A stretch of DNA of 55,787 bases, taken from NCBI GenBank assembly GCA_024276305.1, contig JAJRXK010000068.1:1-55787 (forward strand). The letters are read 5' to 3'. The number at the start of each line of letters is the position of its first letter. Positions within the stretch are counted from its first letter, which is position 1. Position numbers and translations under genes: made by a program. The stretch comes from Candidatus Krumholzibacteriota bacterium. Its GTDB lineage: Bacteria; Krumholzibacteriota; Krumholzibacteriia; JAJRXK01. Shown here piece after piece: positions 34,150 to 42,619 of this stretch. Under the pieces are notes generated by a model. It saw only the letters and a list, made by a program, of their open reading frames with translations, was not told where the DNA came from and searched no databases.

Positions 34150-34944
34150 TCAACCACCAAGGCGGGGGACGCTTTCGAGCAGAGCTCGAGTCGCTGCGCT
34201 GCGAGGCGACGAGACCAGGTCTTCCGCCAGCCCCTCCTCCACCACTCGGCCCCGGTCCATGACCGCAATGCGGTGGCTCAGATGCTGGACCACCGCGAGG
34301 TCGTGAGCGATGAACAGATAGCTCACTCCGAACTCCAACTGAATGTCCTGCAAGAGGTTGAGAACCTGAGCCTGCACGCTCACATCGAGGGCGGAGACCG
34401 GCTCATCGGCCACCACCAAGCGAGGCCGGGGTGCCAAGGCCCGCGCGATTCCCAACCTCTGTCGCTGCCCCCCGCTGAATTCGTGGGGGTAGCGGCGAGC
34501 GTGATCCGCCTCGAGGCCCACCCTCTCGAGCAACCCCACCACCCGGTCCTGGCGATCGCGAGGACTGCCGATCCCGTGGACCTCCAGGGCCTCGGCGATG
34601 GCATCGCCCACCGTCATCCGAGGGTTGAGGCTGCCGTAGGGATCTTGGAAGACGATCTGAAGATTCCGTCGGAAGCGACGGAGCGCCTTCCCCCGCAGGG
34701 CCAGAAGGTCCTCGCCCGCAAGGGTGATCCGGCCCGAAGTGGGTTCGATGAGCCGCAGGATACACCGACCGATGGTGGTCTTGCCGCAACCCGATGGCCC
34801 CACGAGACCCAGAGTTTCGCCCACCCCGATGGTGAAACTGACTCCATCGACCGCGACCGTCTCCCCTGCCCTACGCCCCAGAATTCCCCGTCGCAACGCA
34901 AAGACCTTGCGCAGATCCCGTACCTCCAGCAGCGCTTCAGGCAT
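34150..34944 (-). CDS. Peptide/nickel-type ABC transporter ATP-binding protein (OppF-like)
   Basis: A 264-residue ATPase. Walker A is GPSGCGKTT, the Q-loop is in [16 protein letters not shown], the signature is [16 protein letters not shown], Walker B is [13 protein letters not shown] and the H-loop is FIAHDLAVV. The start ATG 34944 has GGAGG 7 bases upstream and overlaps the OppD-like stop by 8 bases. The usual C-terminal oligopeptide extension with a Cys-rich motif is missing, so this copy is shorter than the typical ~320 residues. It powers import with the OppD-like ATPase. Confidence 0.93.
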   Translation of the reverse strand: MPEALLEVRDLRKVFALRRGILGRRAGETVAVDGVSFTIGVGETLGLVGPSGCGKTTIGRCILRLIEPTSGRITLAGEDLLALRGKALRRFRRNLQIVFQDPYGSLNPRMTVGDAIAEALEVHGIGSPRDRQDRVVGLLERVGLEADHARRYPHEFSGGQRQRLGIARALAPRPRLVVADEPVSALDVSVQAQVLNLLQDIQLEFGVSYLFIAHDLAVVQHLSHRIAVMDRGRVVEEGLAEDLVSSPRSAATRALLESVPRLGG

Positions 34945-35953
34945 CGGGCCACCTCCCTGCCTCCCGCACCCTCTCCGCCTCGAAGCAGGCCACCGCATGC
35001 CCCGCCCCCAAGCTCTGCATTTCCGGGCGCTCCTGGCCACAGCGGGCCGTCGCGAAGGGGCATCGAGGGTGGAAGGCGCAGCCCTGGGGACGATGGGCGG
35101 GATCGGGCACACTGCCCTCGATCAGAGACAAGCGCCGGCGCCGATCCCCCAGACGGGGGCGGCAGGCGAAGAGACCCAGAGTGTAGGGATGGGCCGCTTC
35201 GGCCACGAGCTGCGCGGTCTTGGCGGACTCCACGATCCGGCCGGAGTACATCACCAGAATCCGATTCGATCGCTGGGAGACCAATGCCAAGTCGTGAGTG
35301 ATGTGCAGGAGACTCATCGCCCGCTCTTCCTGCAAACGCTCCAGGAGATCGAGGATCCGTGCCTGCACCGTGACGTCCAACGCGGTGGTCGGTTCGTCGG
35401 CCAGAAGCAGATCCGGAGAGCAGGCGATCGCCATCGCAATCATCACCCGCTGCCGCATTCCCCCCGAGAGCTCGTGGGGATATTGACCCGCCCGCCGGGC
35501 GGGGTGATCCATTCCCACCTCTTCCAATAGGGAGATCGCCCGATCCCGGGCCTGCTGCCGCGAGAGCCCCAGATGGACCTGCATTCCCTCGGCGATTTGA
35601 TCGCCACATTGGAAGACCGGATTCAACGAGGTCATGGGCTCCTGGAAGACCATCGAAATGCGCCGGCCTCTCCACTTGCGCAGCCGATCGATGTCCATCG
35701 CCAGCAGATCCTCTCCCCGGAAAAGCGCCCGTCCCCGACGAATGTGGGCGGCACCTCGAGGGTGGAGTCGAAGGAGGGCCAGCGCAGTGAGGCTCTTTCC
35801 ACAACCGGATTCCCCTACCACTCCCACCGATTCCCGGGATCCGACCTCGAAACTCACGCCGTCCACCGGCGTCGACACCATGCCATCGCGGGGAATCTCG
35901 ACCACCAAGTCTTCGACTCGCAACAACGGCCCCCCTCCTTGGTCCGCGGTCAT
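34937..35953 (-). CDS. Peptide/nickel-type ABC transporter ATP-binding protein (OppD-like)
   Basis: A 338-residue ATPase. Walker A is [10 protein letters not shown], the Q-loop is in [12 protein letters not shown], the signature is [16 protein letters not shown], Walker B is [12 protein letters not shown] and the H-loop is HITHDLALV. The C-terminal oligopeptide-transporter region includes [14 protein letters not shown], the Cys-rich motif that binds an iron-sulfur cluster in some homologues. The start ATG 35953 has GGGAGG 6 bases upstream and follows the OppC-like stop by one base. Confidence 0.95.
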   Translation of the reverse strand: MTADQGGGPLLRVEDLVVEIPRDGMVSTPVDGVSFEVGSRESVGVVGESGCGKSLTALALLRLHPRGAAHIRRGRALFRGEDLLAMDIDRLRKWRGRRISMVFQEPMTSLNPVFQCGDQIAEGMQVHLGLSRQQARDRAISLLEEVGMDHPARRAGQYPHELSGGMRQRVMIAMAIACSPDLLLADEPTTALDVTVQARILDLLERLQEERAMSLLHITHDLALVSQRSNRILVMYSGRIVESAKTAQLVAEAAHPYTLGLFACRPRLGDRRRRLSLIEGSVPDPAHRPQGCAFHPRCPFATARCGQERPEMQSLGAGHAVACFEAERVREAGRWPDA

Positions 35954-35954
35954 C

Positions 35955-36989
35955 TCAATCCTCCCGCGGTCCGAGTTCCCCCAGGCGCCGGTCGTAGGCA
36001 TCTCGCAATCCATCGCCCAAGAGGTTGTAACCCACCACCGTCACCACGATCGCCAATCCGGGAAAGGTCGAAACCCACCACGCATCGAGCATGGTGTGCC
36101 GTCCACCGCGGATCAGCATACCCCAACTGACATTGGGGTCGGTGATCCCCAGACCCAAGAAGCTCAAGAAGCTCTCCGCCAGAATCGTATTGCCCACTCG
36201 CAGTGCCGCCGCCGCCACGATGGGCGCGACGGCCGCCGGTAGAACATGCTTCCAAAGCAGTTGGAGTGGGGGCACGCCCACCGTGCGGGCCGCCAGAACA
36301 TAGTCCTGCTCGCGGATCTGCAACACGCTCCCCCGGACGAGCCTCGCCACCCCCATCCAACCGGTGGTTCCCAGGACCACCACGATCCAGAAGGGACTCG
36401 GAGTGGTGAGCGCGGCCAGAAGCAGGACCAAGAAGATCCGCGGAAAGGCCAGGACCAGGTCGGTGAAACGCATGAGCAGAGCGTCGACCACTCCCCCCGA
36501 CCACCCCGCCGCGGCGCCGAGGGTGGTCCCGATCACCACACTCAAGATCACGCTCAGGGTCGCCACTGCCAAGGTCACCCGTGCTCCGTGGAGAACCCGG
36601 CTGTAGAGATCTCGTCCCAACAAGTCCGTCCCCATCCAGTGATCCCACGAAGGAGCGAGGTAGCGCTCGGTCACCGTATCTCCGAGCTCCACCGGTGAAT
36701 GCGAGGTCAGCAGAGGCGCGAAGACGGCGGCGGCATGAAGGAGGATCACCAGGAAGAGACCCGCCCGAGCCGTGGGCTCGGTCAGGTGCGCATAGCCTGC
36801 TTTCAGCCACCGGGCTCCGGCGCCCTTCCACGCCCCCACCGCCATCACCAAGGCCAGGACCACCAACAGCCGAGCTCCCCCACCCCGCTCCCCGGACAGA
36901 ATCGCCCATGCCATCCGGGGGCGCAGGACCAGTCCCACCGACGGAACGGTCAAGAGGACTCGAGTGAGAAAGAGCAAGGGGGCCATCAC
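35955..36989 (-). CDS. Peptide/nickel-type ABC transporter permease (OppC-like)
   Basis: A 344-residue inner-membrane permease. After an N-terminal region with extra hydrophobic segments (residues 1-60) comes the OppC_N-type stretch (LTSHSPVELGD), then GTDLLGRDLYSRVLHGARVTL, typical of OppC/DppC. The EAA loop is near EQDYVLAARTVGVPPLQLLWKHVLP. GTG 36989 directly follows the oppB stop; the next codon is ATG. The N-terminal extra hydrophobic region is longer than usual. Confidence 0.94.
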   Translation of the reverse strand: MMAPLLFLTRVLLTVPSVGLVLRPRMAWAILSGERGGGARLLVVLALVMAVGAWKGAGARWLKAGYAHLTEPTARAGLFLVILLHAAAVFAPLLTSHSPVELGDTVTERYLAPSWDHWMGTDLLGRDLYSRVLHGARVTLAVATLSVILSVVIGTTLGAAAGWSGGVVDALLMRFTDLVLAFPRIFLVLLLAALTTPSPFWIVVVLGTTGWMGVARLVRGSVLQIREQDYVLAARTVGVPPLQLLWKHVLPAAVAPIVAAAALRVGNTILAESFLSFLGLGITDPNVSWGMLIRGGRHTMLDAWWVSTFPGLAIVVTVVGYNLLGDGLRDAYDRRLGELGPRED

Positions 36990-37954
36990 TCACCGAACTC
37001 GGATGCGGGGATCGACGAGACCGTAGCCCACATCGGCCAGGAGATTCCCCAGCACCACCAACGAGGCCGAGATCATGGTGGTGGCGAGGATGATCGGGTA
37101 GTCCCGGGCAAAGATGGCATCGACCGTCAATCTCCCCATGCCCGGCCATCCGAAGACCACTTCGGTGGCCATCGCCCCACTCAAGACGAAGGGCAGTCCG
37201 AGTCCCACCAGGGTCACCAGAGGGATCGCCGCATTCCGAAGGGCATGTTTCCAGAACACCACTCGGGGGGGAGTCCTTTGCTGCGCGCGGTTCTCACGAA
37301 GTCCTCATGGAGGGTCTCGAGCATCGAACCCCGCATGAAGCGGGCGACTCCGGCGGTGCCGGAGAGGCCCAGCACCAACAGGGGAAGCACCATGTGCCGA
37401 CTGGTGTCGGCCAACCATGCCCCGGCCTGGGACCAGGAGAAGGCCAGCTCTCCCGCCCCCGCGCTGGGCAGCCAACGCAGCTGGTAGCAGAAGAGGAGCT
37501 GGAGCATGAGCCCCAGCCAAAAGGTGGGAATGCTGTAGATCGCCAGGCTGATCACGTCCACCGCCCGCCCGCGCTGGCTCCCCCGGCGAGTGGCCGCAAA
37601 GACTCCCAGCACCGTTCCCACCGAGTAGTGCAGGAGGAGGGCGAGAATCGAGAGCCTCAGGGTCATGGGAATGGTCTCCCGCAGGATCTCGGCCACCGGA
37701 CGCTGCTGCTGCAACGAGATCCCGAGGTCGCCTCGCAAGGTCGAAACGAGCCAATGTCCATATTGATCGAGGAGGGGCCGGTCCAATCCCAGACTGCTGC
37801 GCAGGTGGGCCACGTCCTCCGCACTCATGTCGGGCTGGACCATGAGATCAACGGGGTCCCCGGGAACGATGTGGACGAGGGCGAAGGTCAGCGTGAGCAC
37901 TCCCCACAATAGCACCAGGGCCACCAGAATTCGACGCGCCAAGTAGATCAGCAT
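36990..37954 (-). pseudogene. Peptide/nickel-type ABC transporter permease (OppB-like), frameshifted
   Basis: Two overlapping frames together make a full OppB/DppB permease. The first (37954 to about 37265) has MLIYLARRILVALVLLWGVLTLTFAL and runs to RTARSKGLPP in the EAA loop. The rest (about 37262 to 36990) continues RVVFWKHALRNAAIPLVTLVGLGLP, then VVFGWPGMGRLTVDAIFARDYPI. Adding one C to the C7 run (G7 on the plus strand, 37265-37271) joins them into about 321 residues with the normal family sequence. Without it the protein ends about 16 residues later and lacks the last two helices. This may be a sequencing error, phase variation or real inactivation; the intact downstream genes favour the first two. 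Confidence 0.85.
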
Positions 37955-38176
37955 GGATTCCTCTCCGAATCCTCCGAAACTTCGGGTGGCGCCGACGCAG
38001 CGTCAAGGAACGATTGGGACCATCCCGCCACCCGGCAGGATCCTCGTCCCACCCCGGAAAAAATGCTCAAGGCGCCGCGGCGCCGGTCGATACCCCTGGC
38101 GACGCCACCTTCCCACCGGAAGGTCCCCGTGGATCTGCCTGATGCTCGTCCTCGCGCTGCATGCGGAGCATGATCC
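37955..38176. other. Divergent intergenic region between the peptide transporter and the lipoprotein gene
   Basis: This 222-base gap separates the minus-strand transporter genes from the plus-strand lipoprotein gene. I find no convincing promoter in either direction. It contains a 14-bp palindrome GGCGCCGCGGCGCC (38071-38084). A small hairpin CATGC-GGA-GCATG (38160-38172) places the Shine-Dalgarno GGAG of the next gene in its loop. Confidence 0.4.
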
Positions 38177-40210
38177 GTGGACCCAATTCCACCGACGCCC
38201 CTCCGGGGCGCGGTTCTCGCGGTGACTCTCGCCCTCCTCGGCGGGTGTACGATCGAGAACCCTGAACTCCCGACCTTCGAGAGCGAGTGGCTCATCCCCC
38301 TGGGGACGACGATCAAGACCGTCGACGAGCTCCTCGGCAATCAGCCCTCCGTGGTCAGCGGCCCCGATGGGGTCCTGTCGCTGCAGAGTGACGGCCAACT
38401 CGACGGAGTGGCTCTCGGAGACCGACTCGACCTCCGCCTCGGAGCGATGTCGACCACTGCCCAGATCGGCAGCATCGACCTACCTGCTTCGTCTCCCATT
38501 TCTTTCGACTACCGCCTGGGCGACCTCTATCCGGCCGCCAATGGCCTGGCCGGCTCGAGCCTGCCCGTGCCCCCCTTCACCTTCGGAATGACCTCCACTC
38601 CCCAGGACCTTCCGGGATTCACCTCGGCCACCATCGCCAGTGGAGGGATCCAGATCGACGTCCGCAACGGCCTGCCGGTGAGTGTGGGCGGGAGTGCTCC
38701 CCCCGAACAGATCCAGATCGACCTCGTCGACTCGCGAACCGGCAGCGTCCTCGGCTCGGTGACCGTCGCTGCGGCCATCGCGGCCGGGGGGCAGACCCGG
38801 GAATTCCTCGACCTGGCCGGGGTCACCGTTCCGGACAGCGTCGCCGTCCGTCTCTCGGGCGGAAGCTCCGGATCGGGGGGCACCGCGGTGACCATCGACC
38901 CCAATGTGAGTCTCGCCATCGACGTCCAGACCACGGCCCTGGTGGTCAGCGCGGCGGAGGCTCCCATCGGAGCCCAGTCCTTCCAGGACAGCACCAATCT
39001 GACCCTCCCGGATTCGATCCGGATTCAGACCGCCACCATCGCCAGCGGATCCCTCGACCTCACCTTGCGCAACGACCTCCCGGTGGACATCGACGCGGTC
39101 CTGAGGATCGATCGCCTCTTCGACTCCGCAGGCCAAGCCTTCCGCCTTCCCCTCACCGTCAGCGCCGCGAGCAGCGCCCGCCAGGTCGTCGACCTGGCTC
39201 CCTACCACTTCGACTTCGCCACCCAACTCGGTCAACAGCTCGATGTGATGGTGGACATCAGCACCCCGGGAAGCGGCGGGAGCTCGGTCACCATTCGCTC
39301 CGGGGACCAGGTGAGTCTGGACATCGCTCCCATTGCCCTGCTTCTGCAGAGCGTGACCGGAGTCCTCGACCCCATCGGCTTCGACCTCGCCACCACCACC
39401 ACCACCCTCGACCTGCCGGCCGACCTCCAGGACCTGCAACTCTCTCGGGCCGAACTGGTGCTGGCTCTGCAGACCACTCTGGGCATGGGTGCGGTGATCG
39501 ACCTTCACTTGGCCGGCCAGAGCCGCGACGGCACGGTGGTGCCCCTCGACATCCGGGTCGACCTCCCGCCAGCCCCCTCCGGCGAGCAACTCGTCCACAA
39601 TGTGGTGATCAACGAGACCAACAGCACCATCCTCGACTTCCTCAACAACCTGCCGACCACCATCGACGTCAGCGGTCGTGCGACGGTCGGCGATGGAGTG
39701 ACCCTGGGAGAAGTGGCCGTCGACGACACGATCTCGGCCCGTTACTCGATCCGGGCGCCGCTGACCGTGGCCATCCTGGCCCAAGTCATCGACATCGAGG
39801 CCAGCGCCATCACTCTCGACCCCGAGATCCGCGACCAGATCGACCAGCGAGTGGTCTCCCTCGACCTCCAGGCCGAGATTCGCTCTTCCCTTCCCATCGA
39901 GGCCCGGGCGTGGATCGGACTCGGCGCCGACTCCACCGCGGTCCACGACAATCCTCAGCTCCAGCTCGGACCCATCGACATTCCCGCGGCCGGTGCTCTC
40001 CGCAACGACGGCACGCGGCCGATGGCCACCGCCGAGTCCCAGGTCCTCGTCCAGAACGCCGACATTCCGGTGGTCACCCAGCCGCAGCTCTTCCAGGGAC
40101 TGCGGGTGGAGATTCCGGGGACCGACGGCAACTTCGTGACCATTCGGGGCAGCGACTATCTGGAGATTCGCGGCTTCCTTCGCGCTCAGCTGAAAGTGGG
40201 GAAGTTCTGA
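38177..40210 (+). CDS. Large lipoprotein with repeated beta-rich modules, function unknown
   Basis: A 677-residue protein with a clear lipobox (LLGGC, lipidated Cys24). The mature part has at least two related modules of about 130 residues. Each contains ATIASG(G/S) followed by (V/L)RN(G/D)LPV, and later a GSGG(T/S)xVTI segment (near residues 235 and 370). A third, weaker copy includes FLNNLPTTIDVSG. Composition is high in Asp, Thr, Val and Ser and almost free of Cys. The pattern suggests tandem Ig-like or LEA14-like beta sandwiches; I do not recognise a family. GTG 38177 has GGAG 8 bases upstream. It overlaps the downstream barrel gene by one base. Confidence 0.82.
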   Translation: MDPIPPTPLRGAVLAVTLALLGGCTIENPELPTFESEWLIPLGTTIKTVDELLGNQPSVVSGPDGVLSLQSDGQLDGVALGDRLDLRLGAMSTTAQIGSIDLPASSPISFDYRLGDLYPAANGLAGSSLPVPPFTFGMTSTPQDLPGFTSATIASGGIQIDVRNGLPVSVGGSAPPEQIQIDLVDSRTGSVLGSVTVAAAIAAGGQTREFLDLAGVTVPDSVAVRLSGGSSGSGGTAVTIDPNVSLAIDVQTTALVVSAAEAPIGAQSFQDSTNLTLPDSIRIQTATIASGSLDLTLRNDLPVDIDAVLRIDRLFDSAGQAFRLPLTVSAASSARQVVDLAPYHFDFATQLGQQLDVMVDISTPGSGGSSVTIRSGDQVSLDIAPIALLLQSVTGVLDPIGFDLATTTTTLDLPADLQDLQLSRAELVLALQTTLGMGAVIDLHLAGQSRDGTVVPLDIRVDLPPAPSGEQLVHNVVINETNSTILDFLNNLPTTIDVSGRATVGDGVTLGEVAVDDTISARYSIRAPLTVAILAQVIDIEASAITLDPEIRDQIDQRVVSLDLQAEIRSSLPIEARAWIGLGADSTAVHDNPQLQLGPIDIPAAGALRNDGTRPMATAESQVLVQNADIPVVTQPQLFQGLRVEIPGTDGNFVTIRGSDYLEIRGFLRAQLKVGKF

Positions 40211-41487
40211 TGACCGCCCGCCACCTCTCCTCCCGTATTTCGATCGCTCTGCTCCTGGGAGCGATCCTGGTGCTGCCCCAGGTCTCTCGAGCGGGCACCA
40301 AGACCTCCGTCCGGGCCGCCTCCATGGGCGGTGCCTACACTGCAGTCGCCGAAGGGGTGCAGGCCACTCGTTGGAATCCGGCCAACCTCGCCTTCGAGGG
40401 GAGTTCCGATTTCGGGATCGAACTCTTTTCCGCTCGGGCCGGAGTGGCCAACAATGGCATCGACCTCGATCTCTACAACCGCACCGCAGGCGCCCACCTC
40501 GACGACTCCGACAAACGAGCCATCCTGGCTTCGATCCCCTCCGACGGTCTGAACACCAGCCTCGAGGCCGGCGCGTCGATCCTCGGGGTCCACTTCGGCC
40601 GCATGGCCCTGAGCTTTTCGGGAGAGGGGGCCGCCTATTCCAAGCTCCCCCACGATGTCTTCCAACTGGTGCTCATGGGCAATGCCGCTTCGGACTCCAT
40701 CGACTTCTCACAGGCCGAAGGCGAAGCCATCAGCTATGCGTCGGTCCGGTTGAGTGCGGCCTCGTCCCTGGGCGAGACGGCCTTCGGCCGTCTCCACGTG
40801 GGGATGACCCTGAGCTATCTCGAGGGCTTGGCCTACGGACGACTGGAAAAAGTCCAGGGGTCGCTGGTGACCCGACCCAGTGGGATCCTCGGAGAGGCCT
40901 CGGCTCTGCTCACCACCGCCCAGCGCGGACAGGGTCTGGGCCTGGATCTGGGAGTGGCCACGGAGTGGAACTCGCAGTGGAGAGCGGGAATGACCTTGGA
41001 GAATGCCTACGGCCGAATCCAGTTCAACTCGAATCTCGAACGGCGGAGCTTCGTCGCCACCACCGACACCCTCGACGTGATCACCGTCCAGGAAACCTCC
41101 AGCGCCGACAGTCTCTACAGCACCAGCGACTTGGTCGAAAGCATCGATCCCTTCCACGTCGACCTGCCCCGGATCCTGCGCTTCGGCCTCGCGCGCACCG
41201 GGGAGCGCAGCGTCGTGGCCCTCGAATACGAGCAGGGATTCTCCCGCCGTGCGGGGGCCTCCACCACTCCCTTTGCCGCCATCGGTGCGGAGTGGCGAGG
41301 ACTCGGTTGGCTACCTCTGCGAGTGGGCATCAGCGGCGGTGGACTTCGGGGATCGAGCGCATCCGCCGGCATCGGCTTGCGCTTGGCCAGTTTCCGCCTG
41401 GATCTGGCCGCCGCCACCGTCGGCCAACTCTGGCCGGGCAATCCCCGCGGAATCGTAGTCGGCATCGGCACGGGGCTGGAGTTCTGA
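40210..41487 (+). CDS. Predicted outer-membrane barrel protein (PorV/FadL-like or DUF5723-like)
   Basis: A 425-residue protein with a signal peptide (IALLLGAILVLPQVSRAG). The segment SVRAASMGGAYTAVAEGVQATRWNPANLAF, near residues 33-62, is the kind of N-terminal motif found in PorV, FadL and related barrels. Many alternating strands follow, ending in VVGIGTGLEF, a Phe-terminal strand for outer-membrane insertion. The ATG overlaps the lipoprotein stop (TGATG), so the two are almost certainly made together. The partner lipoprotein probably docks on or near this barrel. Substrate unknown. Confidence 0.85.
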   Translation: MTARHLSSRISIALLLGAILVLPQVSRAGTKTSVRAASMGGAYTAVAEGVQATRWNPANLAFEGSSDFGIELFSARAGVANNGIDLDLYNRTAGAHLDDSDKRAILASIPSDGLNTSLEAGASILGVHFGRMALSFSGEGAAYSKLPHDVFQLVLMGNAASDSIDFSQAEGEAISYASVRLSAASSLGETAFGRLHVGMTLSYLEGLAYGRLEKVQGSLVTRPSGILGEASALLTTAQRGQGLGLDLGVATEWNSQWRAGMTLENAYGRIQFNSNLERRSFVATTDTLDVITVQETSSADSLYSTSDLVESIDPFHVDLPRILRFGLARTGERSVVALEYEQGFSRRAGASTTPFAAIGAEWRGLGWLPLRVGISGGGLRGSSASAGIGLRLASFRLDLAAATVGQLWPGNPRGIVVGIGTGLEF

Positions 41488-41495
41488 GTCAGAAC
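41481..41495. terminator. Inverted repeat at the convergent gene junction
   Basis: GTTCTGA-G-TCAGAAC is a perfect 7-bp inverted repeat that includes the TGA stop of the barrel gene. It fills most of the 12-base gap to the stop of the convergent minus-strand gene. Too short for a strong terminator, but no other one is visible here. Confidence 0.3.
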
Positions 41496-41499
41496 TTCC

Positions 41500-42213
41500 T
41501 CATCCCAGGGCCTGATCCAGGGCCTCGGCCAAAGCGGCGGCGAAGTCCTCGGGAGAGATCGAAATCCCACCACCGATCTGCGACAGATCGGTGGTGCGGG
41601 AAGCCAGAGCGGTCACGGTCGGGTCCTCGTCTCGGCTGAGATCGGCGATGCGCAGATGCCCGGGTCCGCAGAGAAGACTGCCGTGCTGAAGGAAGGCCCG
41701 ACGCCCCCTTCGCAGAGCACTGCCCACGAGCTTGCGTCCGCCCACCGTGATCTCGTGGCCGCCGGCGGCGGAAAAGCAGGCGAATCCCATCGGTCGGCCA
41801 CCGCCGCCTCGGTCACAGTGCACGCCGAAGCGAGCGAGGGCCGCGACCAACGCCCCGGCAACGGAGTCGTAGATCTCCCCGACACTCTCTCCGAAGACCG
41901 AGGAACCAAGCGGAGCGGCCACTGCGTAGGTGATCTCCTGGTCGTGAAGCACCGCCGCCCCTCCGGTCGGCCGCCTCACCACATCCAAGCCGCAAGCTGC
42001 GAACCGCTCCCGTTGGTCCGGGGTGATCCGCTGATGAAACCCCAGCGACAGCGCCGGCGGAGACCACGCGTAGACCCGCAAGAAGGGCGAGCGCCGCTCG
42101 CCCTCCTCGACCGACCGCCACAGGGCGCGATCCCGGTCCATATTGATCGCAGCGCAGGCAGGCGCATCGACCCGATACTCGATCGCGCCCGTCGATTCGA
42201 CCCTAGTCCCCAT
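41500..42213 (-). CDS. Lipoate-protein ligase / octanoyl-[GcvH] transferase (LipM/LplA type)
   Basis: A 237-residue protein of the BPL/LPL catalytic-domain family. The motif VVRRPTGGAAVLHDQEITYAV and the Lys in GGRKLVGSALRR are intact. The segment GFACFSAAG has the Cys expected at the active site of LipM-type octanoyltransferases, whereas LplA ligases use Lys only. LipM moves octanoate from ACP to GcvH. The gene starts at ATG 42213, overlapping gcvH by 11 bases, so its likely target is the GcvH just upstream. A lipoate ligase role cannot be excluded. Confidence 0.85.
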   Translation of the reverse strand: MGTRVESTGAIEYRVDAPACAAINMDRDRALWRSVEEGERRSPFLRVYAWSPPALSLGFHQRITPDQRERFAACGLDVVRRPTGGAAVLHDQEITYAVAAPLGSSVFGESVGEIYDSVAGALVAALARFGVHCDRGGGGRPMGFACFSAAGGHEITVGGRKLVGSALRRGRRAFLQHGSLLCGPGHLRIADLSRDEDPTVTALASRTTDLSQIGGGISISPEDFAAALAEALDQALG

Positions 42214-42580
42214 CGACCATGGCGTCGTAGGCGGCGGCATCCATCAGGGTTTCGAGCTCGCTCCCGTCGGGACGGAGCTTCACCAACCAACCGTGGTCGA
42301 AGGGGGCTTCGTTGACCTTCTCCGGATGGTCGACCACGGCCCCATTGACTTCGACCACGACCCCACCCACCGGCGTGTACAATTCCTCCACTGCCTTCAC
42401 CGTCTCGATGGTACCGAGGGAATCTCCCGGCGCCAATTCTGCTCCCTCTTCGGGAAGTTCGAGAAAGACGATGTCTCCGAGTTCGTCCGCCGCGTGGTCG
42501 GTGATCCCGATGACCATCGTATCTCCATCGGGTCGGACCCACTCGTGTTGGGGACTGTACTTTCGATCTTCGGGCCGCAT
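42203..42580 (-). CDS. gcvH: Glycine cleavage system H protein
   Basis: A 125-residue lipoyl carrier protein. The lipoyl-lysine is in the segment IETVKAVEELYTPVGG (near residue 62). The family start YSPQHEWVRPDG and the GITDHAADELGDIVFLELPEEG stretch are typical. It shuttles the methylamine intermediate between P, T and L proteins. The ATG at 42580 has AAAGG 7 bases upstream. It follows gcvT by 39 bases and overlaps the lipoyl-transfer gene. gcvP and the L protein are not in the window. Confidence 0.97.
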   Translation of the reverse strand: MRPEDRKYSPQHEWVRPDGDTMVIGITDHAADELGDIVFLELPEEGAELAPGDSLGTIETVKAVEELYTPVGGVVVEVNGAVVDHPEKVNEAPFDHGWLVKLRPDGSELETLMDAAAYDAMVDGD

Positions 42581-42619
42581 GCATCTGCCTTTCTGCAGGA
42601 GTTGGAGTCGAAGCTGGAC

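Noticed and set aside
37214-37954. A short complete OppB of 246 residues
   Set aside because: The last 16 residues (after GLPP) are out of frame with the family and the normal C-terminal continuation is found in the adjacent frame, so this is a frameshift product, not a real short form.
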